A stretch of DNA of 64,000 nt. Origin: Pelagibacterales bacterium SAG-MED17 (GTDB lineage Bacteria > Pseudomonadota > Alphaproteobacteria > Pelagibacterales > Pelagibacteraceae). Of the stretch, positions 8,074 through 17,397 are shown piece after piece. Location: NCBI GenBank assembly GCA_014654115.1, contig JACWDO010000001.1:1-64000 (forward strand), in the 5' to 3' direction. Below the pieces are notes generated by a model. It searched no databases. It saw only the letters and a list, made by a program, of their open reading frames with translations, and was not told the origin of the DNA. Each line of letters begins with the position of its first letter. Position 1 is the stretch's first letter. The position numbers were made by a program, and so were the translations under genes.

Positions 8074-9324
8074 TTATCCTAGTTTGATATTATCAACTCC
8101 TACAAGTTTGTTATAAATCCAATAAATAACTAACACTCCAGTCAGCAACATTAATCCCATTGCCGAAGCAAAACTCCAATCTAAAGTACTCTTCATGTGA
8201 TAGGCTATCTGATTGCTTATGAGCGTTCCAGAAGCTCCCCCTACTAAGGCTGGAGTTATGTAATAACCAATTGCAAGTATAAATACTAATAAACAACCCG
8301 CTCCAATTCCAGGTATTGTAAGTGGGAAATATATTTTAAAAAAAGCCACTCCAGGAGTTGCGCCTAAAGATTTTCCAGCTCTCATTAAACTTGGAGAGAT
8401 TGTTTTCATGACACTATATAAAGGTAGCACCATAAATGGTAAAAGTATTTGTGTCATTGCAACATAAGTCCCAGTTTTATTGTACATCATCTCTGGCCTA
8501 TTATCGTTTGTCACTAAACCAATCCAAACAAAAAAATCATTAACTAATCCTTGTTGCTGCAATAAAATCATCCAACTAGCAGTTCTTACAAGTAATGAGG
8601 TCCAAAATGGAAGCAGCACACAAATCATGAGCAAGTTACTATACTTCATTGGAAGAGTTGCTAATAAATGTGCAATTGGATAAGCCATTAAAAAACAAAA
8701 AAAAGTTACAAAAAAAGCTACCTCTAACGTTCGTGACCATAAAATTCTATGAATTCTTCTATTCTCAGCAACTTGTATAATTTTACCCTCTTCATTTGAG
8801 TACATATCTACGCCCTTTAAATACTTTGAATATGTATAAGATGGAGCTCTTCTTTTAATTGCTCTCCAATAATCTACATTTCTCCACCTTTTATGCACTT
8901 TCATGATTTGCTCTTTATAGTTTCCTTCCTCAAACTTCTTCTGTTTTCTTGCAAGTTTTTTAAGAACACTCTTAAAGCCATTTTTTTCATAATTTAGTTG
9001 GGTTTGTAACTTTCCTGCTGTCTTATTCTCTACTAAAATTTTGTAATCTAAATAAAAAGCTTTAAACACTTCTTCGGATGGAAGTTCTTTTCCATCCCAC
9101 TGCTCCATGGCTTTATATGTTTTGGGTAGCATATTGGTAACCATTTTGTCATCTATACTTCTAGAGAACATGTCTGCGATAGGAATGATGTAAGTAATAA
9201 TTAGAAATAAGAGTAATGGTGTTACTAAAAGAAAAGCTTTTATTTTATTTTTTTTTTCTGCTTGCTTAAGGCTTTCCTCTAAAGGAATTCCATCGGTAGA
9301 TAATATTTTTTGTTCTGAGCTCAT
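8074..9324 (-). CDS. ABC transporter permease, PotB-like, with enlarged periplasmic loop
   Basis: A 416-residue permease, much longer than the usual 280 or so. After a first helix (about 32-52) comes a charged, lysine-rich stretch of about 140 residues that must face the periplasm. Five more helices and the coupling loop (SLGATPGVAFFKIYFPL) follow from about residue 200. The ATG directly abuts the T-tract of the hairpin at 9325-9355, leaving no room for a normal Shine-Dalgarno, so expression depends on read-through from the binding-protein gene. The extra domain may shape contact with the binding protein. Confidence 0.87.
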   Translation of the reverse strand: MSSEQKILSTDGIPLEESLKQAEKKNKIKAFLLVTPLLLFLIITYIIPIADMFSRSIDDKMVTNMLPKTYKAMEQWDGKELPSEEVFKAFYLDYKILVENKTAGKLQTQLNYEKNGFKSVLKKLARKQKKFEEGNYKEQIMKVHKRWRNVDYWRAIKRRAPSYTYSKYLKGVDMYSNEEGKIIQVAENRRIHRILWSRTLEVAFFVTFFCFLMAYPIAHLLATLPMKYSNLLMICVLLPFWTSLLVRTASWMILLQQQGLVNDFFVWIGLVTNDNRPEMMYNKTGTYVAMTQILLPFMVLPLYSVMKTISPSLMRAGKSLGATPGVAFFKIYFPLTIPGIGAGCLLVFILAIGYYITPALVGGASGTLISNQIAYHMKSTLDWSFASAMGLMLLTGVLVIYWIYNKLVGVDNIKLG

Positions 9325-9355
9325 AAAAAAAGGGCGGTTAAAAGTAACCGCCCTT
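9325..9355 (-). terminator. Intrinsic terminator/attenuator between binding-protein and permease genes
   Basis: A perfect 11-base-pair GC-rich stem (9330-9340 with 9345-9355) with a 4-base loop is followed, reading leftwards, by a T-tract (9325-9331). It lies 35 bases after the binding-protein stop and directly before the permease start. This should stop or slow most transcripts after the binding-protein gene and allow limited read-through to the permeases. Confidence 0.9.
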
Positions 9356-9390
9356 AATATAATATAAAATTAAAGTGTTTAAAACTCTAA

Positions 9391-10509
9391 TTATTTAATA
9401 CTAGCTTTCATAGCTTCCCACTGTTCACCAAGCTCTGTTCCATTATCAGCCCAGTACTCAGCGTTCACTAAGAAGTATTTTTTAAGGTTAGCTGGTGCTG
9501 TTGGCATATGTGGAACCATATTAGTTTTTCCATCTTTATACCAAGGCTCTCCTGCTTCCATAACTGCAATTGATGATTTTCTCCATGGAGCATATGCAAT
9601 ATATTTTGCACTTCCTGCTAACATTTCAGTATTTGTCATCATTGCTAAAGCTTTTTTAGCATCCGCTTCGTTTGGTCCACCTTTAACTAATGCAAAATAT
9701 TCGTAGTCAAGACCTTGTCCGTCCCAAACTTGAACTATTGGAGCACCTTCTCCTGTTGCAGCATTGAAAAATCTACCATTCCAACCAGTTGCCATTACAA
9801 CTTCACCACTCATTAATAATTCTGGTGGTTGAGCACCTGCTGACCAAAATACACATCCGCCATTTGGATCTTCACAAAGTGCTTTGATTTTATCCATAGC
9901 TCTAGTTACGTAAGCTGGGTCCTCTAATTTTTGGTAAATAAATTCACCACCTTTACCCATTTTTACACCATCTGCTGCTAAAGCAATTTCTAGGTTTGTA
10001 AGAGCACTTTTGTAAATAGCTCTTTTTCCAGGAAATCTTTTTGTGTTAAAGAAATCTTTAATAGTTGATGGAGTGCTTTTTAAAAGGTCGCTGTTGTAAG
10101 CATAGTTCCATGAATATAAAATATTTCCTACAGCACATTTACTAGGCATGTCTGTAAAGAAGTCCTCACTTGCAGGTGTACCATCTGGAGCTGGTGGAAA
10201 GTCTTTGTCAAAATCAAATTCAACAAAAATACCTTCGTCACATCCATTAATAGTATCGTAAGCAAATACATCAATAATATCCCATGTAATTGCTCCTGCT
10301 TCTTTTTGGGCTTTGATTTCTGATAATCCACCAGAATAATCTACCCACTCGATTGGTATACCCAATGCTTTTGCAGTTGGATCACCATATCCTAGCTTTT
10401 GACTTTCTGTGTAAGCTCCACCCCATGATGCAACAACCACTGCAAATGCTGATGAAGATACTGAGATAGCAAAAGTTACGGCAAGTAATAATTTACTTAA
10501 TTTTTTCAT
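9391..10509 (-). CDS. Periplasmic substrate-binding protein, PotD-like
   Basis: A 372-residue exported binding protein. The signal peptide (about residues 1-23) ends in SSAFA, followed directly by the mature VVVASWGGAYTE, the usual opening of spermidine/putrescine and related family-1 binding proteins. A strong Shine-Dalgarno (GGAGG) lies 6 bases before the ATG. It has its own probable promoter (10547-10575) and is closed by a strong hairpin (9325-9355), consistent with expression above that of the membrane components. The ligand is not identifiable. Neighbouring EutA- and DoeA-like genes hint at an ectoine-like compound. Confidence 0.9.
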   Translation of the reverse strand: MKKLSKLLLAVTFAISVSSSAFAVVVASWGGAYTESQKLGYGDPTAKALGIPIEWVDYSGGLSEIKAQKEAGAITWDIIDVFAYDTINGCDEGIFVEFDFDKDFPPAPDGTPASEDFFTDMPSKCAVGNILYSWNYAYNSDLLKSTPSTIKDFFNTKRFPGKRAIYKSALTNLEIALAADGVKMGKGGEFIYQKLEDPAYVTRAMDKIKALCEDPNGGCVFWSAGAQPPELLMSGEVVMATGWNGRFFNAATGEGAPIVQVWDGQGLDYEYFALVKGGPNEADAKKALAMMTNTEMLAGSAKYIAYAPWRKSSIAVMEAGEPWYKDGKTNMVPHMPTAPANLKKYFLVNAEYWADNGTELGEQWEAMKASIK

Positions 10510-10546
10510 TTATCCTCCGTTTAAACGTTTTTTTTATAAAAAAGGG

Positions 10547-10575
10547 AGTACAGCAACATAGGAAAAGAGAGTCAA
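10547..10575 (-). promoter_or_regulatory. Predicted sigma-70 promoter of the PotD-like gene
   Basis: On the minus strand, TTGACT (10570-10575) is separated by 17 bases from TGTACT (10547-10552), with an extended-minus-10 TG one base upstream. The gene starts about 38 bases further on. A 10-base palindrome (10518-10527) overlaps the region just upstream of the Shine-Dalgarno and could be an operator. The pattern fits an internal promoter giving extra binding protein. Confidence 0.5.
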
Positions 10576-10607
10576 CAGCGGATTTTGGAAATTATATTAT
10601 AATTGGC

Positions 10608-11693
10608 TTATTTTGGGTCTAAAGCTCTTGCATCATGACTATTCCAGCCAATATTAATCTCGTTGCCTAATTTGATATCTAGATTTTGAGAACTATTTGG
10701 CACTTTTAAGATAAATTCTGAATTTCCGAGCAAGTTTAGCCTAACTCTAGTGTGATCGCCATGATAAATAACTTCTTCGATTTTGCCTTTTTGATTATTA
10801 TCCATTTTATCTTTTGGATTTATTAAAGCTCTTTCAGGCCTGATAGATACTGTAGTTTTTTCTCCAACAGATTTAACTGATATTGGATTTGCGATTATTT
10901 CACCTTTGTCTAGTTTAACTTTGCAGGATCCATTTGATATATCTGAGATTTCTCCAGCGAAAGTGTTATTCTCTCCTATAAATTCGGCAACAAATGAATT
11001 TACTGGCTCTTCATACAACTTATCTGGACTTGAAAGTTGCTGAACTTTACCATCATTAAATACTGCAATTCTGTTTGACATTGTTAATGCCTCACCTTGA
11101 TCATGTGTAACATACACAACTGTTACACCAATACTCTCATGAATATGTTTAATTTCATACTGCATACTCTCTCTTAAATTTTTATCTAAAGCACCTAGAG
11201 GCTCGTCCATTAAAACAACGGATGGATCGAATACCAATGCTCTTGCAACGGCTACTCTTTGTTGTTGGCCACCAGAAAGTTGTCCTGGCATTCTATTACC
11301 GAATCCTGATAATGAAACCATTGATAATGCTTTTTCTACTTTTTTGTCTATATCGTCTTTTGAAATTTTTCTTACCCTTAAAGGAAACGCTAAATTTTCA
11401 TAAACTGTCATATGTGGAAAAAGAGCATAATTTTGAAAAACCATTCCAATACCTCTTTTGTGTGGAGGAATGTTTGAAATTGGATTTTTATCTAAATAGA
11501 TTTCTCCATTAGTTGGGGTTTCAAAACCTGCAAGCATCATTAAGCACGTTGTTTTGCCTGAACCAGAAGGTCCAAGCATTGTTACAAACTCACCTTCTTC
11601 AATATCTAAATTCAAATCTTTAACTACTAATACTTTTCCATCGTAGCTTTTGTCGACTTTATCAAATTTTACGAAATCTTCTTTTTTTGACAT
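10608..11693 (-). CDS. ABC transporter ATP-binding protein, PotA-like
   Basis: A 361-residue ATPase with Walker A GPSGSGKT at 41-48, signature LSGGQ at 139-143, Walker B VVLMDE at 159-164, and a C-terminal TOBE-type domain from about 270. It energises the importer formed with the PotB- and PotC-like permeases and the PotD-like protein downstream. It lies 45 bases after the ectoine-hydrolase-like gene and about 100 bases before the binding-protein gene, which has its own promoter signals. Confidence 0.92.
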   Translation of the reverse strand: MSKKEDFVKFDKVDKSYDGKVLVVKDLNLDIEEGEFVTMLGPSGSGKTTCLMMLAGFETPTNGEIYLDKNPISNIPPHKRGIGMVFQNYALFPHMTVYENLAFPLRVRKISKDDIDKKVEKALSMVSLSGFGNRMPGQLSGGQQQRVAVARALVFDPSVVLMDEPLGALDKNLRESMQYEIKHIHESIGVTVVYVTHDQGEALTMSNRIAVFNDGKVQQLSSPDKLYEEPVNSFVAEFIGENNTFAGEISDISNGSCKVKLDKGEIIANPISVKSVGEKTTVSIRPERALINPKDKMDNNQKGKIEEVIYHGDHTRVRLNLLGNSEFILKVPNSSQNLDIKLGNEINIGWNSHDARALDPK

Positions 11694-11738
11694 AGATTAG
11701 TTTTTAAAACACTTAGTTAAGTTGTTTGCAACAGTTAA

Positions 11739-12908
11739 TTAGCTTTTAACATGTAACTCTTTTGAAAAATTACAAAATAATTCACATCCTTTATCTGTAA
11801 CTCGTATAGCTTCAGATGCCTCAACTCCCCAATCACCAAACTGCATTACAGCTATCATATGAAAACATGCATTCGGTACTAGTTCAGTCATTTCTCCTTT
11901 ATATATATTAAGAGTATGCTCGCCCCAATCTGGAGGGTAACCTATACCAATGGAATAACCAGTTCTTGATTTTTTCTCAATGCCATATTTATCTAGAATA
12001 CCCCAAAAAGCCTGGGCCACATCATTTGCTGTATTTCCTGGTTTAGTGGCATCTATTCCAGCTTGAAGAGCTTCAATAGTTTTATTCATTGTGTCTATTT
12101 TTAATTGATCTGGTTTTCCAAGTAAGACTGTTCTGGCCATTGGCGCATGATATCTTTTATAAACTCCAGATAATTCAACGATTGTCGCCTCACCTTCAAC
12201 AAACTTATCTTGAGTTGCTGTTAAATGTGAAGCAGATGTTCCTTTTCCTGTTGGGAGAAGTGTGGCGATACTAGAATACTCTCCTCCAAACTCAGGTGTT
12301 CCATAAAATAAAGTTTTTTGTATTTCTCCAACTGCATCGCATTGTCTTACCCCAGGTTTAATTACTTCCATTGCAGTTTGCATTCCTTTTTCTGAAATTA
12401 GTGCTGCAGTTTTCATATAATTAATTTCTGCGTCAGATTTTGCAAATCTTGCCCAATTAACTAATCTTTCTGAGTCTTTTATTTTTGCATTTGGCAAACC
12501 TTGTTTTATCTTTTCATAGCAAAAAGCAGTGAAGTAATGAGCATCCATTTCAACCCCAACTGAAAGCTTATCCCAATTTCTATCTTTTATAATTTGAACT
12601 AAATAATCATAAGGATGTTTTGGCCATGTATGAATATAATTTTCATCATACACAATTATATTTTCATCTCTAAGATAAGTTTTAATATACGCACCTCCTG
12701 AGTCTTGAGCTCTTACAAAACATAAAGGTTCATCAGCGTTAACATGAACAATTGCACACTGAGCATAATAAAAAGACCATGCATCATAACCAGTTAAATA
12801 ATTCATGTTATTTGTGTCGTGAGAAATTAATAGTTCAATTCCTTTATCCTGCATCATTGACTGAACTTTTTTTAATCTTTGTTTATATTCGTCTTTAGTA
12901 AATGACAT
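11739..12908 (-). CDS. doeA: M24-family hydrolase, ectoine hydrolase (DoeA/EutD)-like
   Basis: A 389-residue pita-bread-fold protein related to Xaa-Pro dipeptidase and creatinase. The N-terminal NYLTGYDAWSFY and the segment GYSIGIGYPPDWGEH are typical of the DoeA/EutD group, which opens the ectoine ring. Metal ligands of true M24 peptidases are missing: the usual VDxG and SDxTRT become VELS and APMART, as in the metal-independent creatinase/DoeA branch. It lies 6 bases after the EutA-like gene, the pairing known from ectoine-use (eut) clusters. DoeB, EutB, EutC and EutE are absent here, so the real substrate could be another cyclic amide or N-acyl compound. Confidence 0.68.
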   Translation of the reverse strand: MSFTKDEYKQRLKKVQSMMQDKGIELLISHDTNNMNYLTGYDAWSFYYAQCAIVHVNADEPLCFVRAQDSGGAYIKTYLRDENIIVYDENYIHTWPKHPYDYLVQIIKDRNWDKLSVGVEMDAHYFTAFCYEKIKQGLPNAKIKDSERLVNWARFAKSDAEINYMKTAALISEKGMQTAMEVIKPGVRQCDAVGEIQKTLFYGTPEFGGEYSSIATLLPTGKGTSASHLTATQDKFVEGEATIVELSGVYKRYHAPMARTVLLGKPDQLKIDTMNKTIEALQAGIDATKPGNTANDVAQAFWGILDKYGIEKKSRTGYSIGIGYPPDWGEHTLNIYKGEMTELVPNACFHMIAVMQFGDWGVEASEAIRVTDKGCELFCNFSKELHVKS

Positions 12909-12914
12909 AAATTT

Positions 12915-13655
12915 CTATCTAAATAATTTACCAAAACCTTCTACAAGGTTATTTTTATTTATTTGGACAAGAGTATCCCAAATTAAAGCCTGATTACTTG
13001 ATAAAACAATCGTGTTGAGTTTTTTTTCAAGTTTATCAATTATTGGCAATACAGGAAGAGCTGTACAAGATACAAATAGTGCGTCCGCCCCATTTAAATC
13101 TATTTTAGATAAGACATCATACAAATAATTTTGGTCTACTTTACCAATGTCGTAATCTGCCTCTATATCAAAGTATGAATTGGATGTTATCTCAAATCCC
13201 TCTGACTTAAAATATCCCATAACTTCATCATTAAGTTTTTTGCTGTAGGGGGTAAATAGTGAAAGCTTTTTAATATTTAACTTTTTTAACGCTTTTATTG
13301 CGGCTGTACTTGGTGTTGTAACCTGAGCCATTGGTTTTGCTGCTTTTACCTTTTGCTCAATAGAGTTATAGCCTGCAGCAATAGTTCCAGAAGTACATCC
13401 GTAGACAACACAATCAATATCTTGATCAGGCAAAATATCTTTTGTTACAATGGTTACTTTATTAGACATTTTGATCAAATTTTCTTTAGTTAAAGGATTA
13501 TAACACTCAATTCTATTTACAAAAAAATCTATATCACGATCTTTAATTACATTTATAAAATCTCTCTCAATCATAAAATCACTTGCGAGTGCAATAAGAC
13601 CGACCCGTGGATTTGATTTACTTATGTATTTAGGTTCTATTTTTATTGAATTCAT
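12915..13655 (-). CDS. eutA: EutA-like Asp/Glu-racemase-superfamily protein
   Basis: A 246-residue protein of the Asp/Glu racemase, maleate isomerase and arylmalonate decarboxylase fold. Two cysteines in the expected places (Cys87 in YGCTSG and Cys197 in VSCTAL) suggest isomerase or racemase chemistry rather than the single-Cys decarboxylase. The opening VGLIALASDFMIERDF and the VNRIE segment follow the ectoine-utilisation EutA pattern as I recall it. It is the first gene of the minus-strand operon and reads divergently from the DMT gene across 51 bases. Maleate isomerase is the main alternative. Confidence 0.65.
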   Translation of the reverse strand: MNSIKIEPKYISKSNPRVGLIALASDFMIERDFINVIKDRDIDFFVNRIECYNPLTKENLIKMSNKVTIVTKDILPDQDIDCVVYGCTSGTIAAGYNSIEQKVKAAKPMAQVTTPSTAAIKALKKLNIKKLSLFTPYSKKLNDEVMGYFKSEGFEITSNSYFDIEADYDIGKVDQNYLYDVLSKIDLNGADALFVSCTALPVLPIIDKLEKKLNTIVLSSNQALIWDTLVQINKNNLVEGFGKLFR

Positions 13656-13706
13656 ATTTTAAAAGAGTGAATATATCATAAGTTCTTAATTAATCATTAT
13701 TATAAA

Positions 13707-14570
13707 ATGAATCTAAAAGACACTTTAATTGCATCTCTTGTTCCAATTTTTTTAGGATTTGGATTTGTAATCGCAAAACCTGCTTTTGAATCTTTTCCTC
13801 CAATTCTTTTAATGGGGTTAAGATTTTCATTTGCTGCAGCTATTTTAATCTGGTGGTTTCCAATCCCAAGAGGTTATTTAATAAAAATTTTAATTGCTTC
13901 ATTTATAGCAAATACACTGCAATATAGTATTACCTATACAGGATTAAATCATATCGATGCGTCTGCAGCAGTTCTGTTGGTACAAACAGAGGTTCCATTT
14001 GGAGTTATATTTGCTTTTTTTATGTTAAGTGAAAAACCAACCTTTAGAGCTTTGATTGGTATTGGAATAGCATTCATAGGTGTTTATATTTTAACAGGCT
14101 CACCAAATTTAGATGGAAAGATATTTGGTATCTCACTTACAATTTTAGGATCTGCAATTTGGGCTTTTGGGCAAGTAATCGTAAAACCACTAAGTAAAGA
14201 AATTAATCCTTTGGCATTAGTTGCATGGCTAGCACTATTTTCTGGACCAACTTTAATTTTTATTTCTGCAATCATTGAGGGTGATACGATATCTCATCTA
14301 ACAACAGCTGAAATCAATCATTGGATAATTGCATTTTATTTGGGATTTATGATGCAGCCAATAACATATGGTTGTTTTTATTATGTGCTAAAAAATAACC
14401 CATTATATAAAGTATTGCCGATAGTAACTATGGGCATACCGCCTACTGGATTACTAGCAGCAATATTTTTATTAGGTGAAAAGCCAACATCAGAATTATT
14501 TATTGGTGGAACTGTGATTATATTTGGAGTGATAATGATACTGTATAAAAATAAGAAGGAGGTTACATAA
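13707..14570 (+). CDS. DMT-superfamily (EamA) transporter
   Basis: A 287-residue integral membrane protein with ten predicted helices arranged as two EamA repeats, the drug/metabolite-transporter pattern. Members move amino acids, nucleosides, osmolytes or metabolites, and the direction cannot be told from sequence. It reads divergently from the EutA-like operon. Its stop overlaps the next start (TAATG), coupling it to the hydroxyacid dehydrogenase. It is one of five intact DMT genes in this window. Confidence 0.85.
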   Translation: MNLKDTLIASLVPIFLGFGFVIAKPAFESFPPILLMGLRFSFAAAILIWWFPIPRGYLIKILIASFIANTLQYSITYTGLNHIDASAAVLLVQTEVPFGVIFAFFMLSEKPTFRALIGIGIAFIGVYILTGSPNLDGKIFGISLTILGSAIWAFGQVIVKPLSKEINPLALVAWLALFSGPTLIFISAIIEGDTISHLTTAEINHWIIAFYLGFMMQPITYGCFYYVLKNNPLYKVLPIVTMGIPPTGLLAAIFLLGEKPTSELFIGGTVIIFGVIMILYKNKKEVT

Positions 14571-15511
14571 TGAAAATAGGTTTTGTTGGTTTAGGAAATG
14601 TTGGAGGAAAACTTGCTGGAAGTTTATTAAGAAATAATTTTGATTTAACAGTGAGAGACTTGGATGAAAACTTAACGAGCTCATTTAAAGATTTGGGAGC
14701 TAAAATTGCAAACTCCGCAAAGGAATTGGCTGAAGAAGTTGATCTAATAATAACATGTCTTCCTTCTCCTAAAATTTGTGCACAAGTTATGGAAGGAGAA
14801 GATGGAATATTGGAAGGTCTTTCTGAAAATAAAATTTGGTTAGAAATGAGCACTACTGATGAGGCAGAAGTTAAAAGAATAGGAGAGAAAGTTATTGAAA
14901 AAAAAGCTATCCCATTAGATGGTCCAGTAAGCGGTGGCTGTCATAGAGCTGCAACAGGAAACATAGCAATATTTATTGGTGGAGATAGAGAAACATTTGA
15001 GAAAATATTACCTGCTTTAACAACTATGGGAAGAAAAATATTACATACAGGTGAATTAGGTACTGCTTCGGTATTGAAGGTAATTACAAATTATCTAGCG
15101 TCTGCACACTTAGTTGCACTTGGTGAAGCATGGACAATTGCAAAAAAATCAAACCTAGATCTTGCAAAAACCTACAAAGGAATCGCAGTTTCCTCAGGTA
15201 ATTCATTTGTGCATGAGACCGAAAGCCAAGTTATATTAAATGGTTCTTACAATATTAACTTTACTATGGATCTTGTTTTAAAAGATACAGGTCTATTTGA
15301 TGAGCTAGCAAAAAAATTAAATGCACCTTTAGAAATTTCTCCAAAAATTGTTGAAATATTTAAGGATGGTCAAAAAAAATATGGATCAAGAGCTTGGTCC
15401 TCGATGATAGTAAAAAGAATGGAAGACTTAAATAAAATTAATTTTAGAGCTGAAGGTTTTCCTGAGGAGTTAATTGACAATGAGCCTGAAGAAAAAGGTT
15501 ATGAAATTTAA
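14570..15511 (+). CDS. NAD(P)-dependent 3-hydroxyacid dehydrogenase (3-hydroxyisobutyrate dehydrogenase family)
   Basis: A 313-residue beta-hydroxyacid dehydrogenase. The Rossmann motif GFVGLGNVG starts at residue 4, the substrate loop DGPVSGG is at 118-124, and catalytic Lys170 lies in VLKVITNY. Relatives oxidise 3-hydroxyisobutyrate, tartronate semialdehyde or 3-hydroxypropionate-type substrates to semialdehydes. An aldehyde dehydrogenase follows 21 bases downstream, so a two-step hydroxyacid to semialdehyde to acid route is likely. The exact substrate is open. Confidence 0.85.
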   Translation: MKIGFVGLGNVGGKLAGSLLRNNFDLTVRDLDENLTSSFKDLGAKIANSAKELAEEVDLIITCLPSPKICAQVMEGEDGILEGLSENKIWLEMSTTDEAEVKRIGEKVIEKKAIPLDGPVSGGCHRAATGNIAIFIGGDRETFEKILPALTTMGRKILHTGELGTASVLKVITNYLASAHLVALGEAWTIAKKSNLDLAKTYKGIAVSSGNSFVHETESQVILNGSYNINFTMDLVLKDTGLFDELAKKLNAPLEISPKIVEIFKDGQKKYGSRAWSSMIVKRMEDLNKINFRAEGFPEELIDNEPEEKGYEI

Positions 15512-15532
15512 ATTTTATGCTACAATAAGTTT

Positions 15533-16963
15533 ATGATTGAAAAGAAACATTTTTATATAGATGGAAAGTGGGTTTCTCCCACTAAGCCAAATGACTTTGA
15601 AGTAATTAATCCCTCAACTGAGGAAGCTTTTGCAATAATATCTTTAGGCTCTGCTGAAGATGCAGATAAAGCAATAAAAGCAGCGAGAATTGCGCTTGAG
15701 ACCTGGAGAGAAACCACAAAAGAAGAAAGATTAGCTTTGCTTGAAAAGTTTGATGAAATTTATAAAAGAAGATGGAATGAAATGGTTGAGGCTCAATCTA
15801 AAGAAATGGGTGCACCACTAGATTTTGCATCAGAAACTCATACTAAAATGGGTGCTGATATTTGCAGGAACAACATTGAAATTTTAAAAGATTTTAATTT
15901 TGAACATCAATTTGATCCTAAATCTAATAACCATATCAGATATGAACCAATTGGAGTTTGTGGATTAATTACGCCATGGAATTATCCAATGAACCAAATC
16001 ATTTTAAAAGTTATTCCAGCTTTAGCTGCTGGATGTACAATGATTTTAAAACCGTCTGAAATTGCTCCAGTGTCAGCTGTATTGTTTGCTGAGATGATTG
16101 ACGAAGCTGGCTTTCCTGCTGGAGTTTTTAACTTAGTGAATGGAAATGGAGAAGTTGTTGGAAATCATATGTCTGGTCATCCGGACATTGATATGGTCTC
16201 ATTCACAGGATCAACAAGAGCTGGAAAACTAATTCAGAAAAATGCAGCTGATACTATAAAAAAAGTAACACTTGAGTTAGGTGGTAAAGGTGGAAATATA
16301 GTTTTCGCAGACTCGTATCCTGATGCTGTTAGAGATGGTGTGAGGAATATAATGAGTAACTCAGGGCAATCATGTGATGCCCCGACAAGAATGTTGGTTG
16401 AAAAACCAATCTATGAAAGAGCTGTTAAAGAGGCTGTTGATGAGGCAAACAAAATTAAAGTTGATCTTGCATCTAAAAAAGGTGATCACATTGGACCTGT
16501 AGTTTCAAAAGTACAATACGATAAAGTTGTAAATCTTATTAATGAAGGAATTAAAGAAGGTGCAACGTTAGCTGCGGGTGGACCAGATTTGCCAAATGGA
16601 CTTAACAAAGGTTATTTTGTTAAACCAACAATTTTTTCAAATGTAAATAATGATATGAAAATTGCAAGAACTGAAATTTTTGGACCTGTACTTTCAATTA
16701 TACCATTTGAAACTGAGGAAGAGGCAATAGCAATTACAAATGATACATCTTATGGACTTGGTAATTATCTACAAACTGAAGATAAAGAAAAAGCAAAAAG
16801 GGTTGCTAGAAAAGTAAAAGCTGGAACAGTTTATATTAATGGTCAAGCCACAGATACTGGGATGCCGTTTGGTGGTTATAAACAATCTGGCAATGGTCGT
16901 GAAGGTGGTGTCTGGGGTTTCACTGAATTTTTAGAAGTTAAAGCAATTACCGGTTGGAATTAA
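15533..16963 (+). CDS. NAD(P)-dependent aldehyde dehydrogenase
   Basis: A 476-residue ALDH-superfamily enzyme that oxidises an aldehyde to a carboxylate. The general base Glu248 (LELGGK) and nucleophile Cys281 (GQSC) are present. It is of the non-acylating type and resembles broad-specificity betaine-aldehyde or semialdehyde dehydrogenases without a clear subfamily signature. It follows the hydroxyacid dehydrogenase in the same operon. A promoter for the next gene appears to overlap its 3' end. Confidence 0.88.
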   Translation: MIEKKHFYIDGKWVSPTKPNDFEVINPSTEEAFAIISLGSAEDADKAIKAARIALETWRETTKEERLALLEKFDEIYKRRWNEMVEAQSKEMGAPLDFASETHTKMGADICRNNIEILKDFNFEHQFDPKSNNHIRYEPIGVCGLITPWNYPMNQIILKVIPALAAGCTMILKPSEIAPVSAVLFAEMIDEAGFPAGVFNLVNGNGEVVGNHMSGHPDIDMVSFTGSTRAGKLIQKNAADTIKKVTLELGGKGGNIVFADSYPDAVRDGVRNIMSNSGQSCDAPTRMLVEKPIYERAVKEAVDEANKIKVDLASKKGDHIGPVVSKVQYDKVVNLINEGIKEGATLAAGGPDLPNGLNKGYFVKPTIFSNVNNDMKIARTEIFGPVLSIIPFETEEEAIAITNDTSYGLGNYLQTEDKEKAKRVARKVKAGTVYINGQATDTGMPFGGYKQSGNGREGGVWGFTEFLEVKAITGWN

Positions 16964-16983
16964 TAGTTTAAATAACTTATAAT
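16954..16983 (+). promoter_or_regulatory. Predicted promoter for the VOC/homocysteine-methyltransferase genes
   Basis: TTGGAA (16954-16959), an 18-base spacer and a perfect TATAAT (16978-16983) lie just before the VOC gene start at 17006. A purine-rich GAGG ribosome site follows at about 16996. The perfect minus-10 box stands out even in AT-rich DNA, but the minus-35 is only a 4/6 match. Confidence 0.4.
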
Positions 16984-17005
16984 CAGAATTAGTTTAGAGG
17001 TTTAT

Positions 17006-17392
17006 ATGATTGGTTATGTGATGGTAGGCACTAATAATTTAGATGATGCTATTAAATTTTACGATAAAGTTTTAGAAGTAATTGGTTTAGATAGAAACGA
17101 GACAATAGAAGATGATTATGCTGCATATGGAGCAAAAGGTACCAAAGATATTGAATTTTACGTCACCAAACCTTTCAATAAAAAAGATGCTTCCTTTGGA
17201 AATGGAACGCAGATAACATTTTTAACTACATCAAGATCTCACGTAGATAAATTTCATGAGATAGGTTTAAAAGCTGGTGGAACTAGTGAGGGATCTGGTG
17301 GTGAAAGACCAGAAGGCTCAGGAGTTTATTATTCTTATCTTCGTGATTTAGATGGAAATAAAATTTGTGCCTTTACAAATAGTAGAGAATAA
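17006..17392 (+). CDS. VOC-family (glyoxalase/bleomycin-resistance fold) protein
   Basis: A 128-residue protein with the paired beta-alpha-beta-beta-beta modules of the vicinal-oxygen-chelate fold: an N-terminal LDDAIKFYDKVL helix and a C-terminal YLRDLDGNKICAF strand. Such proteins are metal-dependent lyases, isomerases or dioxygenases, or bind small ligands. No specific activity can be assigned. It stands five bases before the homocysteine methyltransferase gene and probably starts that transcript. Confidence 0.8.
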   Translation: MIGYVMVGTNNLDDAIKFYDKVLEVIGLDRNETIEDDYAAYGAKGTKDIEFYVTKPFNKKDASFGNGTQITFLTTSRSHVDKFHEIGLKAGGTSEGSGGERPEGSGVYYSYLRDLDGNKICAFTNSRE

Positions 17393-17397
17393 AATTT

